Of a stretch of 64,000 nucleotides of DNA, positions 34,621 through 43,975 are shown in pieces. The position numbers and the translations under genes are program-made. Position 1 is the first letter of the stretch. Every line of letters begins with the position of its first letter. This DNA is from Rhodophyticola sp. CCM32 (lineage in GTDB: Bacteria; Pseudomonadota; Alphaproteobacteria; Rhodobacterales; Rhodobacteraceae): assembly GCF_004751985.1 (NCBI RefSeq), contig NZ_CP038492.1:620001-684000 (forward strand). Direction: 5' to 3'. The notes under the pieces are model-generated. The model ran no database searches and had not been told where the DNA came from. It was given only the letters and a program-made list of their open reading frames with translations.

Positions 34621-35271
34621 TCAGGACACCGGGCGGATGATAATCTCGACCCGGCGGTTCAACTGCCGACCCTCCGGTGTGCTGTTCGAGGCGACCGGCG
34701 CGGTTTCCCCCCGTCCATAGCTGCGGACCCGGTAGGGGGCGACGCCCTGTTCAAGGATCACACCTGCGACGGCGCCGGCGCGGCGGGTCGAAAGATCCTG
34801 GTTATAGGAGGCCGACCCGGTGTCATCCGTATGGCCCACCACATCCACCGTGGTGTCGGGATATTGCTGCAGGTTGCGCGCCAATGCCCGGATGTCGCTT
34901 TGCAGGCTGGCGCGGATCGCGGCGCTGTCGACGGCGAACAGGATGCCCTCGGGCATGGTCACCACCAGTTCTTCACCGGTATTGTCGATGCGGATCTGGT
35001 CATTGGCCATGGAGGACCGCAGATCACGGGCCTGACGGTCCAGCATCTGGCCGATTGTGCCACCGGCAAGCGCCCCGGCTGCCGCGCCAAGCAGCGCGCC
35101 GCGCCCGCGATCATTGTCGTCCACGGCGGCGCCAAGGGCGGCCCCGGCAAGCGCGCCGGTGACAAGCCCGGTTTGCGTGCGCTGGCCGATGGGTTCGCCT
35201 TGCGGAACACAGGCGCTGAGGCCCAATGTGGCGATGAAGATTGCGGCAATGCCGGATTTGCGACCTGTCAT
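34621..35271 (-). CDS. OmpA-family lipoprotein with glycine-zipper segment
   Basis: A 216-residue outer-membrane lipoprotein. Signal peptide ends at the lipobox GLSAC. A glycine/alanine-rich zipper follows (TGALAGAALGAAVDDNDRGR, LLGAAAGALAGGTIGQ), then a peptidoglycan-binding OmpA domain: DVVGHTDDTGSASYNQDLSTRRAGAV and SNSTPEGRQLNRRVEI. Resembles YiaD/Pal-like proteins that tether the outer membrane to the wall. Start chosen at ATG 35271 since upstream in-frame codons lack a signal-peptide shape. Confidence 0.9.
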   Translation of the reverse strand: MTGRKSGIAAIFIATLGLSACVPQGEPIGQRTQTGLVTGALAGAALGAAVDDNDRGRGALLGAAAGALAGGTIGQMLDRQARDLRSSMANDQIRIDNTGEELVVTMPEGILFAVDSAAIRASLQSDIRALARNLQQYPDTTVDVVGHTDDTGSASYNQDLSTRRAGAVAGVILEQGVAPYRVRSYGRGETAPVASNSTPEGRQLNRRVEIIIRPVS

Positions 35272-35405
35272 ACTGCGACCTCTTTTCAAAACGTATCGGC
35301 CCGGTTGCACCCGGCCCTCTCTGACAGAGGTATATCAGGGCCTGGAGGGGGAAGAACGGGGAAAAATGCCTGTAGCGGAAACTTGCCGGTTTTCGCCCTG
35401 CCGGA

Positions 35406-36278
35406 TCAGGCGCTTTGGCGGCTATCATGTTCGGCGCTTTCCCAGGCCAGCATGGCCCGTTTCACCGGCAGACCCCAGTGATAGCCCGCCAGAGCCCCCG
35501 ATTTTCTGAGCGCCCGGTGGCAGGGGATCAGCCAGCTGACCGGGTTTCTGCCGATGGCTGAGCCCACGGCGCGCACGGCCTTGGGGTTGCCGATGGCCCC
35601 GGCAATCTCGGAATAGGTGGTGACCTGACCCGAAGGGATGGAAAGCAGCGCCTCCCAGACCTTGATCTGAAAAGGCGCGCCGATCAGATGCAGCCGGGCC
35701 TCGCCGCTGCGGCCAAAGGCGGCGCTGACCCATTGGGCCAGCGGGGCGGGGTCATTGATATATTGCGCTTTCGGCCAGCGGGCAGACATATCGGCAAAGA
35801 CCGCCTCGCGCCCGGTTTCCGAGGCGAACCCCATGCCGCAGAGCCCGCGCTCCGTGCCCATGGCCAGAGCCTCTCCGAACGGGCTGTCAAACCAGCCATA
35901 GCGGATGATCAGTCCGTCGCCGCCGCGGGCGTAATCGCCGGGGCTCATCGCCTCCCATCTCAGAAACAGATCATGCAGACGCCCGCCCCCGGACAGACCG
36001 GTTTCCGCCACCGTATCCAACACCGTGAACCGCTCTGCCAGCAGGCGTTTGGCATGATCCAGCGTCAGATACTGCTGATAACGCTTGGGGGAGACACCGA
36101 CCCACCGGCTGAACACCCGTTGCAGATGCGCGGGGCTCATATGCAGCGCCCGGGCAAGCTCTTCCAGCGAAGGGCCGGGGCGGGGGGCCGCGTCGATAAT
36201 GTCGATGGCGCGACGCACCACGTTGAAATGATAGGCCGTATCGGGTTTGGGCTCGGGTATCCGGGTCATTCTGGTCAT
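35406..36278 (-). CDS. AraC-type DNA-binding domain fused to O6-methylguanine-DNA methyltransferase (Ada-like)
   Basis: DNA alkylation repair protein of about 290 residues. The N-terminal part is an AraC-type helix-turn-helix (LEELARALHMSPAHLQRVFSRWVGVSPKRYQQY), the C-terminal part the methyltransferase with active-site IPCHR (acceptor Cys) and the GSAIGRNP segment. It lacks the zinc-binding phosphotriester domain at the front of E. coli Ada, so self-methylation control by that route is absent. AGGAGG at 36285-36290 favours ATG 36278; ATG 36281 directly before it is possible. Confidence 0.9.
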   Translation of the reverse strand: MTRMTRIPEPKPDTAYHFNVVRRAIDIIDAAPRPGPSLEELARALHMSPAHLQRVFSRWVGVSPKRYQQYLTLDHAKRLLAERFTVLDTVAETGLSGGGRLHDLFLRWEAMSPGDYARGGDGLIIRYGWFDSPFGEALAMGTERGLCGMGFASETGREAVFADMSARWPKAQYINDPAPLAQWVSAAFGRSGEARLHLIGAPFQIKVWEALLSIPSGQVTTYSEIAGAIGNPKAVRAVGSAIGRNPVSWLIPCHRALRKSGALAGYHWGLPVKRAMLAWESAEHDSRQSA

Positions 36279-36281
36279 CAT

Positions 36282-36628
36282 AAACCTCCTGCTTGGGGTG
36301 AGGCTAGGGGGCAGAGGCGCAACCCGCGACCCGGTTCTTGCGGGAAGACGCGGCTCACGGGGTGTTGTGCAGTTTTGACAGGAAGGGGCTTGGTTTCGGA
36401 GGCCTATCAAGGGGCCGGGTTGCGCAATACTGATCTTCAATGCGGTTCGCGCAAAGCTCGGCAGTGCGGACGAAGTGTGAATTCGCTGCGGTTGCGCCAA
36501 TGTGGGCTTTCAGACGGCAGGCAAAAACGGTTGATGCTGGTGAAAAACGCGACGCTTTCTGATACGAGGCAATGTGCAGATTTGGTGCGCCAGGTATCGT
36601 CTTTTGAGGGATATGTTACAGTATCGCC
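36282..36628. other. Gap without a recognised gene
   Basis: 347 bp between the methyltransferase (start) and the GNAT gene. Both promoters must lie here. No convincing coding frame, tRNA or repeat of the R1-R3 families was seen; the sequence shifts from high GC to a more mixed composition toward the GNAT gene. Confidence 0.5.
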
Positions 36629-37108
36629 ATGGATTTTTCGAAGAGCCTGCAGACGGAGAGGTTGGCGCTCAGTCCCGTCGCATCGCGGGACCTCATATTC
36701 TTTGTTCGTCTGGTTGGTGACGCCCGCGTTCGTCAGTTTTTAGGCGGCCCCGTGCCCTGGCTTCAGAGGTTGCGACAATTCAGAACATATCGCCAGGGTC
36801 ACCCAAAAATCGGGATTTGGGTTGCCAGAACGAGTGGCCGAGAAGATGCAGTAGGGCTTGTTGTCCTGAGCCCCCACAAAGATGGTGAGGATTACGAGAT
36901 ATCGTATCAGTTTCGCCCAAAGTTTTGGGGAAAAGGTCTTGCGTGTGAGGCAACGGCTCGTGTCGTCGTGCCATTCGTCATCTCCTTTGCACCACATTAC
37001 GTGTTCAAAGGAGCGGCACAAATCCGTGACAGGTCCAATCCCCACCGATCAACATTCCCATCGTTCAACCGCTCTCTGTTGGTTTCAGTGATGCCAGCAC
37101 TGCAATAA
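36629..37108 (+). CDS. GNAT-family N-acetyltransferase, C terminus doubtful
   Basis: A 159-residue RimJ/RimL-like acetyltransferase: starts FSKSLQTERLALSPVASRDL, central GRE-DAVGLVVLSPHKDGEDYE and the acetyl-CoA-binding stretch ISYQFRPKFWGKGLACEATA. The final part (after VVPFVISF) does not resemble the usual family ending (an Asn-rich segment followed by LEKLGF), and it overlaps the 3' end of the convergent EamA gene by 44 bp. Either a frameshift or truncation removed the end. Codon use is less GC-rich than in housekeeping genes here. Confidence 0.7.
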   Translation: MDFSKSLQTERLALSPVASRDLIFFVRLVGDARVRQFLGGPVPWLQRLRQFRTYRQGHPKIGIWVARTSGREDAVGLVVLSPHKDGEDYEISYQFRPKFWGKGLACEATARVVVPFVISFAPHYVFKGAAQIRDRSNPHRSTFPSFNRSLLVSVMPALQ

Positions 37109-37937
37109 GCACAATAGCGCCACCAAAAATGGTCGCAAATGCTGGTATTTCCGCGAGGATCAGAAACGCAAGGATAGGAGCAAGTGGAGTTTCCAGTGCA
37201 CCCAACAAAGCGGTCTGTCCTGCCGGTACACGCTTTGCGCCCTCTGCCAAAGTCACAGACGCTATCGCGTGAAACACACCAAACGCTGCAAGAATTGCGA
37301 TCTCGATCGGTGCTGTTTGAAGTGGATGACCAAAGAGCAAGGCCAGCGGGATAAGGAAAAGCGACTGTAGGACGGATGGTCCCGAACTTGGCGTGTGAGG
37401 ATTTGCACGGTACAGAACCATGATCGATGCCATGACCGTTGTCATGATCAGCGCGAGTCCGTCCCCCAGCAAATGTACGCTGCCGATTGATCCGGCGACG
37501 ATAATCAGCACACCGGCGAGAGCCGCGGCTGCACCAAGTGCTGTTCGTTTCGAGACTTTTTCTCCAATCACCCGCCACGCGAGCAATGCTGCAATGAACG
37601 GTGCGGCTGCGTAAATGAGCGCAACATTGGCGATGTCGGTGAGCTTAAACGCAGGGATCAATGCCGCGGTTCCAGCGGCGCCGATGACGCCTACTACCAA
37701 ACCAGCCCGCCCCATCTCAAGGAACTCAGATCTAAGTGCCGAGCGGGACGCAACGAAAGCTGTCGTGGACAACGATGCAAATACAGCACGCCAAAAGATA
37801 ACCTCCCAGGCCGTGGCCTCGACACCTTTTGAAAAAACACCAGTGGAGCTGAAAGCAAGAGCAGAAACGATCAAGAAGATGACACCAACCGCATAGTCTG
37901 ATCGTTTTGTCGTTTGCGCTTCCTTAACACCTGTCAT
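37065..37937 (-). CDS. EamA/DMT-family transporter
   Basis: A 290-residue, 10-helix drug/metabolite transporter with two EamA halves (YAVGVIFLIVSALAFSSTG; LLGDGLALIMTTVMASIMV and LLGALETPLAPILAFLILAE). Export of an amino acid or small metabolite is expected. Start set at ATG 37937 with a purine-rich GAGGGTGG upstream. It is divergent from a LysR gene 132 bp away, a common regulator-transporter pairing. Base composition differs from nearby core genes. Confidence 0.85.
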   Translation of the reverse strand: MTGVKEAQTTKRSDYAVGVIFLIVSALAFSSTGVFSKGVEATAWEVIFWRAVFASLSTTAFVASRSALRSEFLEMGRAGLVVGVIGAAGTAALIPAFKLTDIANVALIYAAAPFIAALLAWRVIGEKVSKRTALGAAAALAGVLIIVAGSIGSVHLLGDGLALIMTTVMASIMVLYRANPHTPSSGPSVLQSLFLIPLALLFGHPLQTAPIEIAILAAFGVFHAIASVTLAEGAKRVPAGQTALLGALETPLAPILAFLILAEIPAFATIFGGAIVLIAVLASLKPTESG

Positions 37938-38069
37938 TGTGATGCCACCCTCACACAACGCAGGGTGAAAATCTTGCCCCTTGCTCGATAGCATAAGGAA
38001 TACTGAGGATTGGTGTTTTTCACAAAGGAATTGATTTCAATTTCGGCATGAGATTTTCTCATCCATGAA

Positions 38070-38995
38070 ATGAGACGTTCACTACCATCCCTCCGTGCCC
38101 TTCAAGCGTTTGAGGCAGCAGCCCGGCATCTGAGCTTTGCAGATGCCGCTGACGAACTTGGCGTGACTCCCGGCGCTATTAGCCATCAGATCAAGTCGCT
38201 GGAAGACTGGCTTGGCGCACCGCTTTTTCACCGCCTCACCCGGTCCCTGCGCCTGACCGCAGCGGGCGATGCCGCCCTTCCCGACCTAACGCAAGGCTTT
38301 GATCGGCTCGCGACTGGCACAACGAAAATGGAAACGCGACGAGACGACCACCTGCTTACTATCAGCGTGAGCCCTGGCTTCGGGTCACTTTGGCTGGTAC
38401 CCCGTCTTGATAGATTTCGAAGGGCGCACCCCGGCACTGAAGTCTGCATAGATGGGACGGACCGACTGATTGATATCACATCGGGAGAAGCAGATGTCGC
38501 CATTCGCTACGGTCCTGGTGGCTATTCGAACGTGCAACAACATCGGCTTTTTGCGATGGGGCCAAGCCTGTTTGCAGTCCTGAGCTCCTTTCACGCGAAC
38601 CCAGCCTGACGTCGCCTGCAGACTTGGCTCACCACACTCTGCTGCACGTCGACTGGAAGGAAACAGAGGGAAGCTGGCGCACGTGGTTACTGGCGGCTGG
38701 CGCGAAAGACGTCGATCCGTTCAGCGGGCCACGCTTTACCAAAGAGGAAATGGCTGTGCGCGCGGCGCTCAACGGCGAAGGAATAGCACTTATTGGTGAC
38801 CGTATGGCTGCCGACCATATCGCTTCCGGGCGACTTGTATGCCCCTTCTCAGCGGATTTGAGCACGCAGCTTGTGTTCGCATACTTTCTGCTATTGCCGC
38901 CTGACCGGCTGAATGAGCCTAAGATCGCAAATTTTCGCGAATGGTTGATATCTGAGACGAAAGAAGGTGAGGCTTACGAGTCCACAATGGTCTAG
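38070..38995 (+). pseudogene. LysR-family regulator (GcvA-like) with apparent 1-nt frameshift
   Basis: Two frames make up a complete LysR protein of about 308 residues. N-terminal part: LRALQAFEAAARHLSFADAADELGVTPGAISHQIKSLEDWLG (helix-turn-helix), TISVSPGFGSLWLVPRL. After the break the other frame reads PVCSPELLSREPSLTSPADL, AHHTLLHVDW, then RAALNGEGIALIGDRM to the stop at 38995. The break lies at 38557-38565, beside a GGGGCC run; one missing base explains it. It probably controls the divergent EamA transporter. Confidence 0.83.
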
Positions 38996-39092
38996 CCGAT
39001 AACAGGTAGCAATGTGCAAACTGGACGTCGGTACGCGACGCAGTATCCTGCAAAATGGGCTCAGATCGGACACTCTGTGTCTACCCGGCCGA

Positions 39093-39146
39093 CGCAAGGC
39101 TTTTCAGCCCTTCGATTTATGAGGTCTTCGGGCTTACAAGCCTTGC
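39093..39146. repeat. Separated inverted repeat GCAAGGCTT / AAGCCTTGC
   Basis: Perfect 9-bp arms at 39093-39101 and 39138-39146 around a 36-bp core, just before an R3 copy in the gap between the LysR and ugpC genes. It could terminate one or both converging transcripts. No gene is seen in the gap 38996-39475. Confidence 0.4.
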
Positions 39147-39162
39147 TTACGTTATGTTTCAC

Positions 39163-39266
39163 TAAAGCACCCTGCCTTAAACCTGAGACATCGCGCATCA
39201 CAAATGTCCCGAGAACGCGAAGTGTGGCAGGGTATTTGTGATTCAAGTTTCAGGCAGGGTGCTTTA
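39163..39266. repeat. R3 foldback element, copy 2
   Basis: Best-preserved ends of the family: TAAAGCACCCTGCCTT at the left and AGGCAGGGTGCTTTA at the right are near-perfect inverted repeats. The interior (ACCTGAGACATCGCGCATCA, CAAATGTCCCG, GGTATTTGTGATTCAAG) matches copies at 31514 and 46097. Confidence 0.87.
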
Positions 39267-39475
39267 TATTCAGAAAATCTGTCGCAACGACGCTTGAAAC
39301 TCCAAAAGTCAGCCCACCTCTTCTGCGCATGACCGATCCAGTGCTAGGTTTTGCCAAGGGTATGTGGTCCCGACGAAATCAACCGTTTTCAACCTGTGCG
39401 ATTTCCTAAATCAGTCATTGGCGTGACCGTAGCGAAAGCCCGCCTCACCCCATCCCACAATCCCCGGCCCACAGG

Positions 39476-40537
39476 CTATTCCACGATGCTGAGCGCCGGC
39501 TCTGCGTCATGTGCCATCGCGCGTTCGCTTGCATCGAAAAACCTGATTGCCTCGGGCGGGGCGGTCAGGTGAAGGTTCTGGCCTTCCCGCATGCCGGCCT
39601 CCAGGGGCGCGCGCAGGATCAGACGGTCCTCGCCCAGTTTCGCATGCACCAGCATCTCGGCGCCAAGCGCCTCGACCAGCACAACCTGCGCCTGCGGCCC
39701 GGATGTGCCGGTCTGAAGCGCCTCGGGCCGGATACCGGCCAGCGTGGCGCCTGCCGGAACGGGGCCTGCCATCGTGCCAAGCGCCTGACCGGCGGGGGAG
39801 GACAGGGGGTAGATATTCATTGGCGGGGCGCCGATGAATTCGGCCACGAACCGGCTGGCGGGGGTGGTGTACAGCTCCATCGGGGTGCCGATCTGTTCGA
39901 TCTGGCCTGCGCTCATGATCACGATCCGGTCGGCCAGGCTCATCGCCTCGACCTGATCATGGGTCACGAATACAAAGGTCGCGCCAAGGCGGGTGTGGAG
40001 GTCTTTCAGCTCTGCCCGCAATTGGGTGCGCAGTTTCGCATCCAGATTTGACAGCGGTTCATCAAACAGGAACACCGCAGGTTCCCGCACGATGGCGCGG
40101 CCCATGGCCACCCGCTGGCGCTGCCCGCCGGAAAGCTGCCGGGGCTTGCGGTCAAGATATTCTCCCAGTTGCAGGGTCGCCGCCGCCGCCTCGATCCGTT
40201 TGGCGATCTCATCTTTCGCCATGCCCTGGTTTTTCAACCCGTAGGACATGTTGGCGCGCACCGACATATGCGGGTAAAGCGCGTAATTCTGGAACACCAT
40301 GGCGATGTCGCGTTCGCCCGGTTCCAGATCATTGACCACCCGGCCGCCAATGGTGATCTGCCCGGTGGTGATCTGTTCCAGCCCCGCGATCATCCGCAGG
40401 ATCGTGGATTTGCCGCAGCCGGAGGGGCCGACCAGAACGATGAATTCCCCATCGCTGATCTCGAACTCTGCCCCGCCCACGGCGGTCACGCCACCGGGAT
40501 AGGTCTTGCCCACTTGTGTCAGCGTCAATTCGGCCAT
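39476..40537 (-). CDS. ugpC: sn-glycerol-3-phosphate ABC importer, ATP-binding protein UgpC
   Basis: ATPase driving glycerol-3-phosphate import. 353 residues. Walker [10 protein letters not shown], signature [16 protein letters not shown], Walker [13 protein letters not shown], and switch His in THDQVEAM. The C-terminal TOBE/OB region ([14 protein letters not shown]) is typical of the MalK/UgpC group. It is last in the ugpB-ugpA-ugpE-ugpC operon, 3 bp after ugpE. Confidence 0.92.
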   Translation of the reverse strand: MAELTLTQVGKTYPGGVTAVGGAEFEISDGEFIVLVGPSGCGKSTILRMIAGLEQITTGQITIGGRVVNDLEPGERDIAMVFQNYALYPHMSVRANMSYGLKNQGMAKDEIAKRIEAAAATLQLGEYLDRKPRQLSGGQRQRVAMGRAIVREPAVFLFDEPLSNLDAKLRTQLRAELKDLHTRLGATFVFVTHDQVEAMSLADRIVIMSAGQIEQIGTPMELYTTPASRFVAEFIGAPPMNIYPLSSPAGQALGTMAGPVPAGATLAGIRPEALQTGTSGPQAQVVLVEALGAEMLVHAKLGEDRLILRAPLEAGMREGQNLHLTAPPEAIRFFDASERAMAHDAEPALSIVE

Positions 40538-40540
40538 GTC

Positions 40541-41389
40541 TTACTTCTCACTTTCCACAAGCCCTTTGACAAAGAGCCGTTGCATTGCCAGCACCACCAC
40601 AACCGGCGGGATCAGCGCCAGAATGGCGGTGCCCATGGTCAGGTGCCAGATCGGCAGGCCTTCGCCCACATTCACCATCCGCTGAATGCCCATCACCACG
40701 GTGTAGAGATCCACATCGGTGGTGATGATGAACGGCCAGAGATACTGGTTCCATCCGAAGATGAAGAGAATGATGAACAGCGCCGCGATATTGGTACGGC
40801 TGAGCGGCAGAAGGATATCAATGAAGAACCGGATCGGCCCGGCCCGGTCAATCCGCGCGGCTTCGACCAGCTCATCGGGGATGGTCAGGAAGAATTGCCG
40901 GAACAGGAAGGTGGCGGTGGCCGAGGCGATCAGCGGAATGGTCAGCCCCCAATAGCTGTTCAGCATGCCCAGATTGGTGACGATGTCATAGGTCGGCAGG
41001 ATGCGCACCTCGATCGGCAGCATCAGGGTGATGAAGATCATCCAGAAAAACACCATGCGGAAGGGAAAGCGGAAATACACAATCGCATAGGCCGCCAGCA
41101 GGCTGACCGCGATTTTGCCAAAGGTGATGCCAAGGGCCATCAGCAGGCTGTTCCACATCATCCGCAAGACCGGCACACCCCCCGCCTCGGGCAGGCCGCC
41201 GGTCAGAAGCTGGGTGTAGTTTTCCACCCCCTGATCGCCAAACCACATGGGAATGGGGGACCGCAGCAGCGCCTCCCCCGGATGGGTGGAGGCCACAAGG
41301 GCCATCCAGACCGGAAAGCACAGGAACAGCACACCAAGGATCAGCACCGCATGGGTGAGGATTTTCAGAAGGGGGCGGTTTTCAACCAT
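40541..41389 (-). CDS. ugpE: sn-glycerol-3-phosphate ABC importer, permease UgpE
   Basis: A 282-residue inner-membrane permease with six helices. The EAA loop reads EAARIDRAGPIRFFIDILLPLSR. The pair with UgpA, and the binding protein and ATPase on either side, make the assignment. Its start and the ugpA stop share a base (TGATG), indicating coupled translation. Confidence 0.92.
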   Translation of the reverse strand: MVENRPLLKILTHAVLILGVLFLCFPVWMALVASTHPGEALLRSPIPMWFGDQGVENYTQLLTGGLPEAGGVPVLRMMWNSLLMALGITFGKIAVSLLAAYAIVYFRFPFRMVFFWMIFITLMLPIEVRILPTYDIVTNLGMLNSYWGLTIPLIASATATFLFRQFFLTIPDELVEAARIDRAGPIRFFIDILLPLSRTNIAALFIILFIFGWNQYLWPFIITTDVDLYTVVMGIQRMVNVGEGLPIWHLTMGTAILALIPPVVVVLAMQRLFVKGLVESEK

Positions 41390-42273
41390 CAGTATGTCAC
41401 CCTGCGTTCAACGTAACGGAACTGGATCACCGTCATCACGATGACGATCCCCATCAGAACCACGGATTGCGCGGCGCTTGAGCCGTAATCCTGGCCGACA
41501 AACCCGGTGGCATAGACCCGGTAAACCAGGATTGACGTGGCATCTGCCGGGCCACCCGATGTGGTCGCGTGGATGATCGCGAATGTGTCAAAGAAGGCAT
41601 AGACAAGATTCACCACCAGCAGAAAGAATGTGGTTGGCGACAGAAGCGGGAAGACAATGGTCCAGAACCGCCGCGTGGGGGAGGCACCATCAATCGCGGC
41701 GGCCTCGATCAGGGATTTCGGAATGGATTGCAGGCCGGCAAGAAAAAACAGGAAATTATAGCTGATCTGCTTCCAGGCGGCGGCGATGACAACCATCAGC
41801 AGCGCCTGATTGCCATTGACGTAATGGTTCCAGTCATAGCCGAAGATGCTTTCCAGCCAGTAGGCGATGATCCCAAGCGACGGGTTCATCATGAAAAACC
41901 AGATCACCCCGGCCAGGGCGGGGGCAACCGCATAGGGCCAGATCAGAAAGGTGCGATAGGCGCTTGCACTGCGGATCACCCGATTGCCGCAAACCGCAAG
42001 GGCCAGGGCAATGGACATCGACAGAAAGGTGACCGAGATGCCGAAGATCAGCGTGGTCCAGAAACTGCGCAGATAGGCCGGGTCTGCAAACAGCGCGCGG
42101 AAGTTTTCCAGCCCGACGAAATTGCGCGAGAAGCCAAAGGCATCCTCGATATAGAACGAGGTCTCAAGCGCCTGATAGGCTGGCCAGATGAAGAAAATCA
42201 GAGTGACGGCAATCTGCGGCAGAACCAGCAGATAGGGCAGCCAGAGCGATCGGAAGAAAACGCGTTTTTGCAT
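41389..42273 (-). CDS. ugpA: sn-glycerol-3-phosphate ABC importer, permease UgpA
   Basis: A 294-residue permease with six helices; starts with a basic stretch then [21 protein letters not shown]. The EAA loop is [22 protein letters not shown]. It follows ugpB by 71 bp and overlaps ugpE by one base. Confidence 0.92.
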   Translation of the reverse strand: MQKRVFFRSLWLPYLLVLPQIAVTLIFFIWPAYQALETSFYIEDAFGFSRNFVGLENFRALFADPAYLRSFWTTLIFGISVTFLSMSIALALAVCGNRVIRSASAYRTFLIWPYAVAPALAGVIWFFMMNPSLGIIAYWLESIFGYDWNHYVNGNQALLMVVIAAAWKQISYNFLFFLAGLQSIPKSLIEAAAIDGASPTRRFWTIVFPLLSPTTFFLLVVNLVYAFFDTFAIIHATTSGGPADATSILVYRVYATGFVGQDYGSSAAQSVVLMGIVIVMTVIQFRYVERRVTY

Positions 42274-42344
42274 ATGTTCGGAGCCGGGTCTGAAAGGCGA
42301 TCCGGCCGAGCGAAAGATGCCCGGCCGGGGTGCGGTATCTGGGG

Positions 42345-43661
42345 TCAGCTATTGGCGGCTTCGAACCGGCGCAGCAGGGCATTGCCCCGCTCGACCGCGG
42401 CATCCATCGCGTCCTGTGCGGTCTTGTCACCGGACCAGACGGCTTCCAGCTCTTCGTTGATCACGTCGCGGATCTGCACGAAATTGCCGAAGCGCAAACC
42501 GCGCGAGGCCGGGGTGGGCGCATTCAGGCTCAGCTCTTCAATGGCCACATCGGTGCCCGGGTTTTCGTCAAAGAACCCCTGTTCGGCCATCAGATCAGCT
42601 GCCGCCGTGGTGATCGGCACATATCCGGTTGAACCTGCCCAATCAGCCTGTTGCTCTGCGGTGGACAGAAAGGCAAGAAACTCGGCCGCACCCTGATATT
42701 CCTCGGCCTCATGGCCCTGAAGGACCCAGAGCGTGGCGCCCCCGATGATCGAGTTTTGCGGCGCATCCGCCACATCGGTATCCAGCGGCATCATGGTCTG
42801 GCTAAACTCAAAATCGGTGATGTCATTGACGAACCCGCCATAATAGGCCGAGGAATTGACCCACATCGCAACTTCGCCATTCACGAACATGCCCCGGCTG
42901 TCACCGCGGCGTCCGCCATAGGTGAACAGACCCTCTTCCCCCATCTCGGCGAGCCGCTGGATATGGTTGACGACCGCCTCATTGTTGAAGGTGAACTCGG
43001 TCCCGATGCCGGCAAACCCGTTTTCCATCGTTCCCAGCGGGATGTTATGCCAGGCCGAGTAATTCTCGATCATCGTCCAGGATTGCCAGCCAAAGCCGAA
43101 CGGGCTTTCAACGCCATTCGCGGCCAGCGCGCGGGAGGCCTCGATCACCTCATCCCATGTGGTGGGCACCTCGATATCGGCGGCCTCGAACATATCGACA
43201 TTGTACCACACAACCGGGGTGGAGGAATTGAAAGGCAGGGACAGCAGGTTGCCATCGGTATCGCTGTAATACGAGATCACACCGGGGATATAGGCGGCTT
43301 CATCAAAATCGATGCCCGCATCATCCATCAGCTGGTGAACCGGGTAAATCGCACCATTATCCGCCGCTGACATCATTGTCGCGGTGCCCACTTCGAAGAC
43401 CTGCACGATATGGGGCTGTTCGCCCGCGCGGAAGGCTGCAATCGCGGTGGTCATCGTGTCGGTATAGTTGCCCTGATAGACGGTATTGATCTGGTAATTG
43501 TCCTGCATGGCATTGAAATCAGAGGCGAACTGATCGACACGCTCGCCCAGTTGCCCGCCCATGGCGTGCCAGAAATTAACCTCGATACGGTCCTGGGCCT
43601 GCGCGGCTGTAACAGCGATGATACTGATCGCGGTGGTGGCAAAAAGCAGCTTGGGTGTCAT
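42345..43661 (-). CDS. ugpB: sn-glycerol-3-phosphate-binding protein UgpB
   Basis: Periplasmic binding protein of 438 residues. Cleavable signal peptide about 22 residues long ending AAQAQ. UgpB-type landmarks: [62 protein letters not shown] and the C-terminal [19 protein letters not shown]. First gene of the operon; a Pho box lies 120 bp upstream, consistent with phosphate-starvation control. Confidence 0.94.
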   Translation of the reverse strand: MTPKLLFATTAISIIAVTAAQAQDRIEVNFWHAMGGQLGERVDQFASDFNAMQDNYQINTVYQGNYTDTMTTAIAAFRAGEQPHIVQVFEVGTATMMSAADNGAIYPVHQLMDDAGIDFDEAAYIPGVISYYSDTDGNLLSLPFNSSTPVVWYNVDMFEAADIEVPTTWDEVIEASRALAANGVESPFGFGWQSWTMIENYSAWHNIPLGTMENGFAGIGTEFTFNNEAVVNHIQRLAEMGEEGLFTYGGRRGDSRGMFVNGEVAMWVNSSAYYGGFVNDITDFEFSQTMMPLDTDVADAPQNSIIGGATLWVLQGHEAEEYQGAAEFLAFLSTAEQQADWAGSTGYVPITTAAADLMAEQGFFDENPGTDVAIEELSLNAPTPASRGLRFGNFVQIRDVINEELEAVWSGDKTAQDAMDAAVERGNALLRRFEAANS

Positions 43662-43780
43662 GATCGAATTCCTCCTGTCCGAGTGATACGGTAATGCCGC
43701 ATCAGGAACGTGTTATAGCCAGATATATGTGGGTGCAGATGCCCCACCGAGCGGCGATAGACTGACTGAGTATCGGTTCT

Positions 43781-43798
43781 GTTACAGTTTTGAAACAG
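43781..43798 (-). promoter_or_regulatory. Pho box (PhoB site) upstream of ugpBAEC
   Basis: On the coding strand of ugpB the sequence reads CTGTTTC-AAAA-CTGTAAC: two CTGT-headed 7-mers separated by 4 bp, the layout of the PhoB consensus (CTGTCAT-N4-CTGTCAT). ugp operons are classic PhoB targets, so sequence and context agree. The distance of about 120 bp to the ugpB start leaves room for a promoter. Confidence 0.7.
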
Positions 43799-43975
43799 TT
43801 TTATGAAGCAGGGACGGTCCGGGATCACCCCTGACGGGGTGTCGCTTTCGCGTGGCGCGTGCCGGCTCTGACCCCCCTTGGATCACTGGCGTCTGTCCGG
43901 CGCGCCCGGCTTGACCCTTTGGCTGCGGCGCGTCAAAGACAGGGCATATGCGAAACCCATCTCTTACGAAACGTA

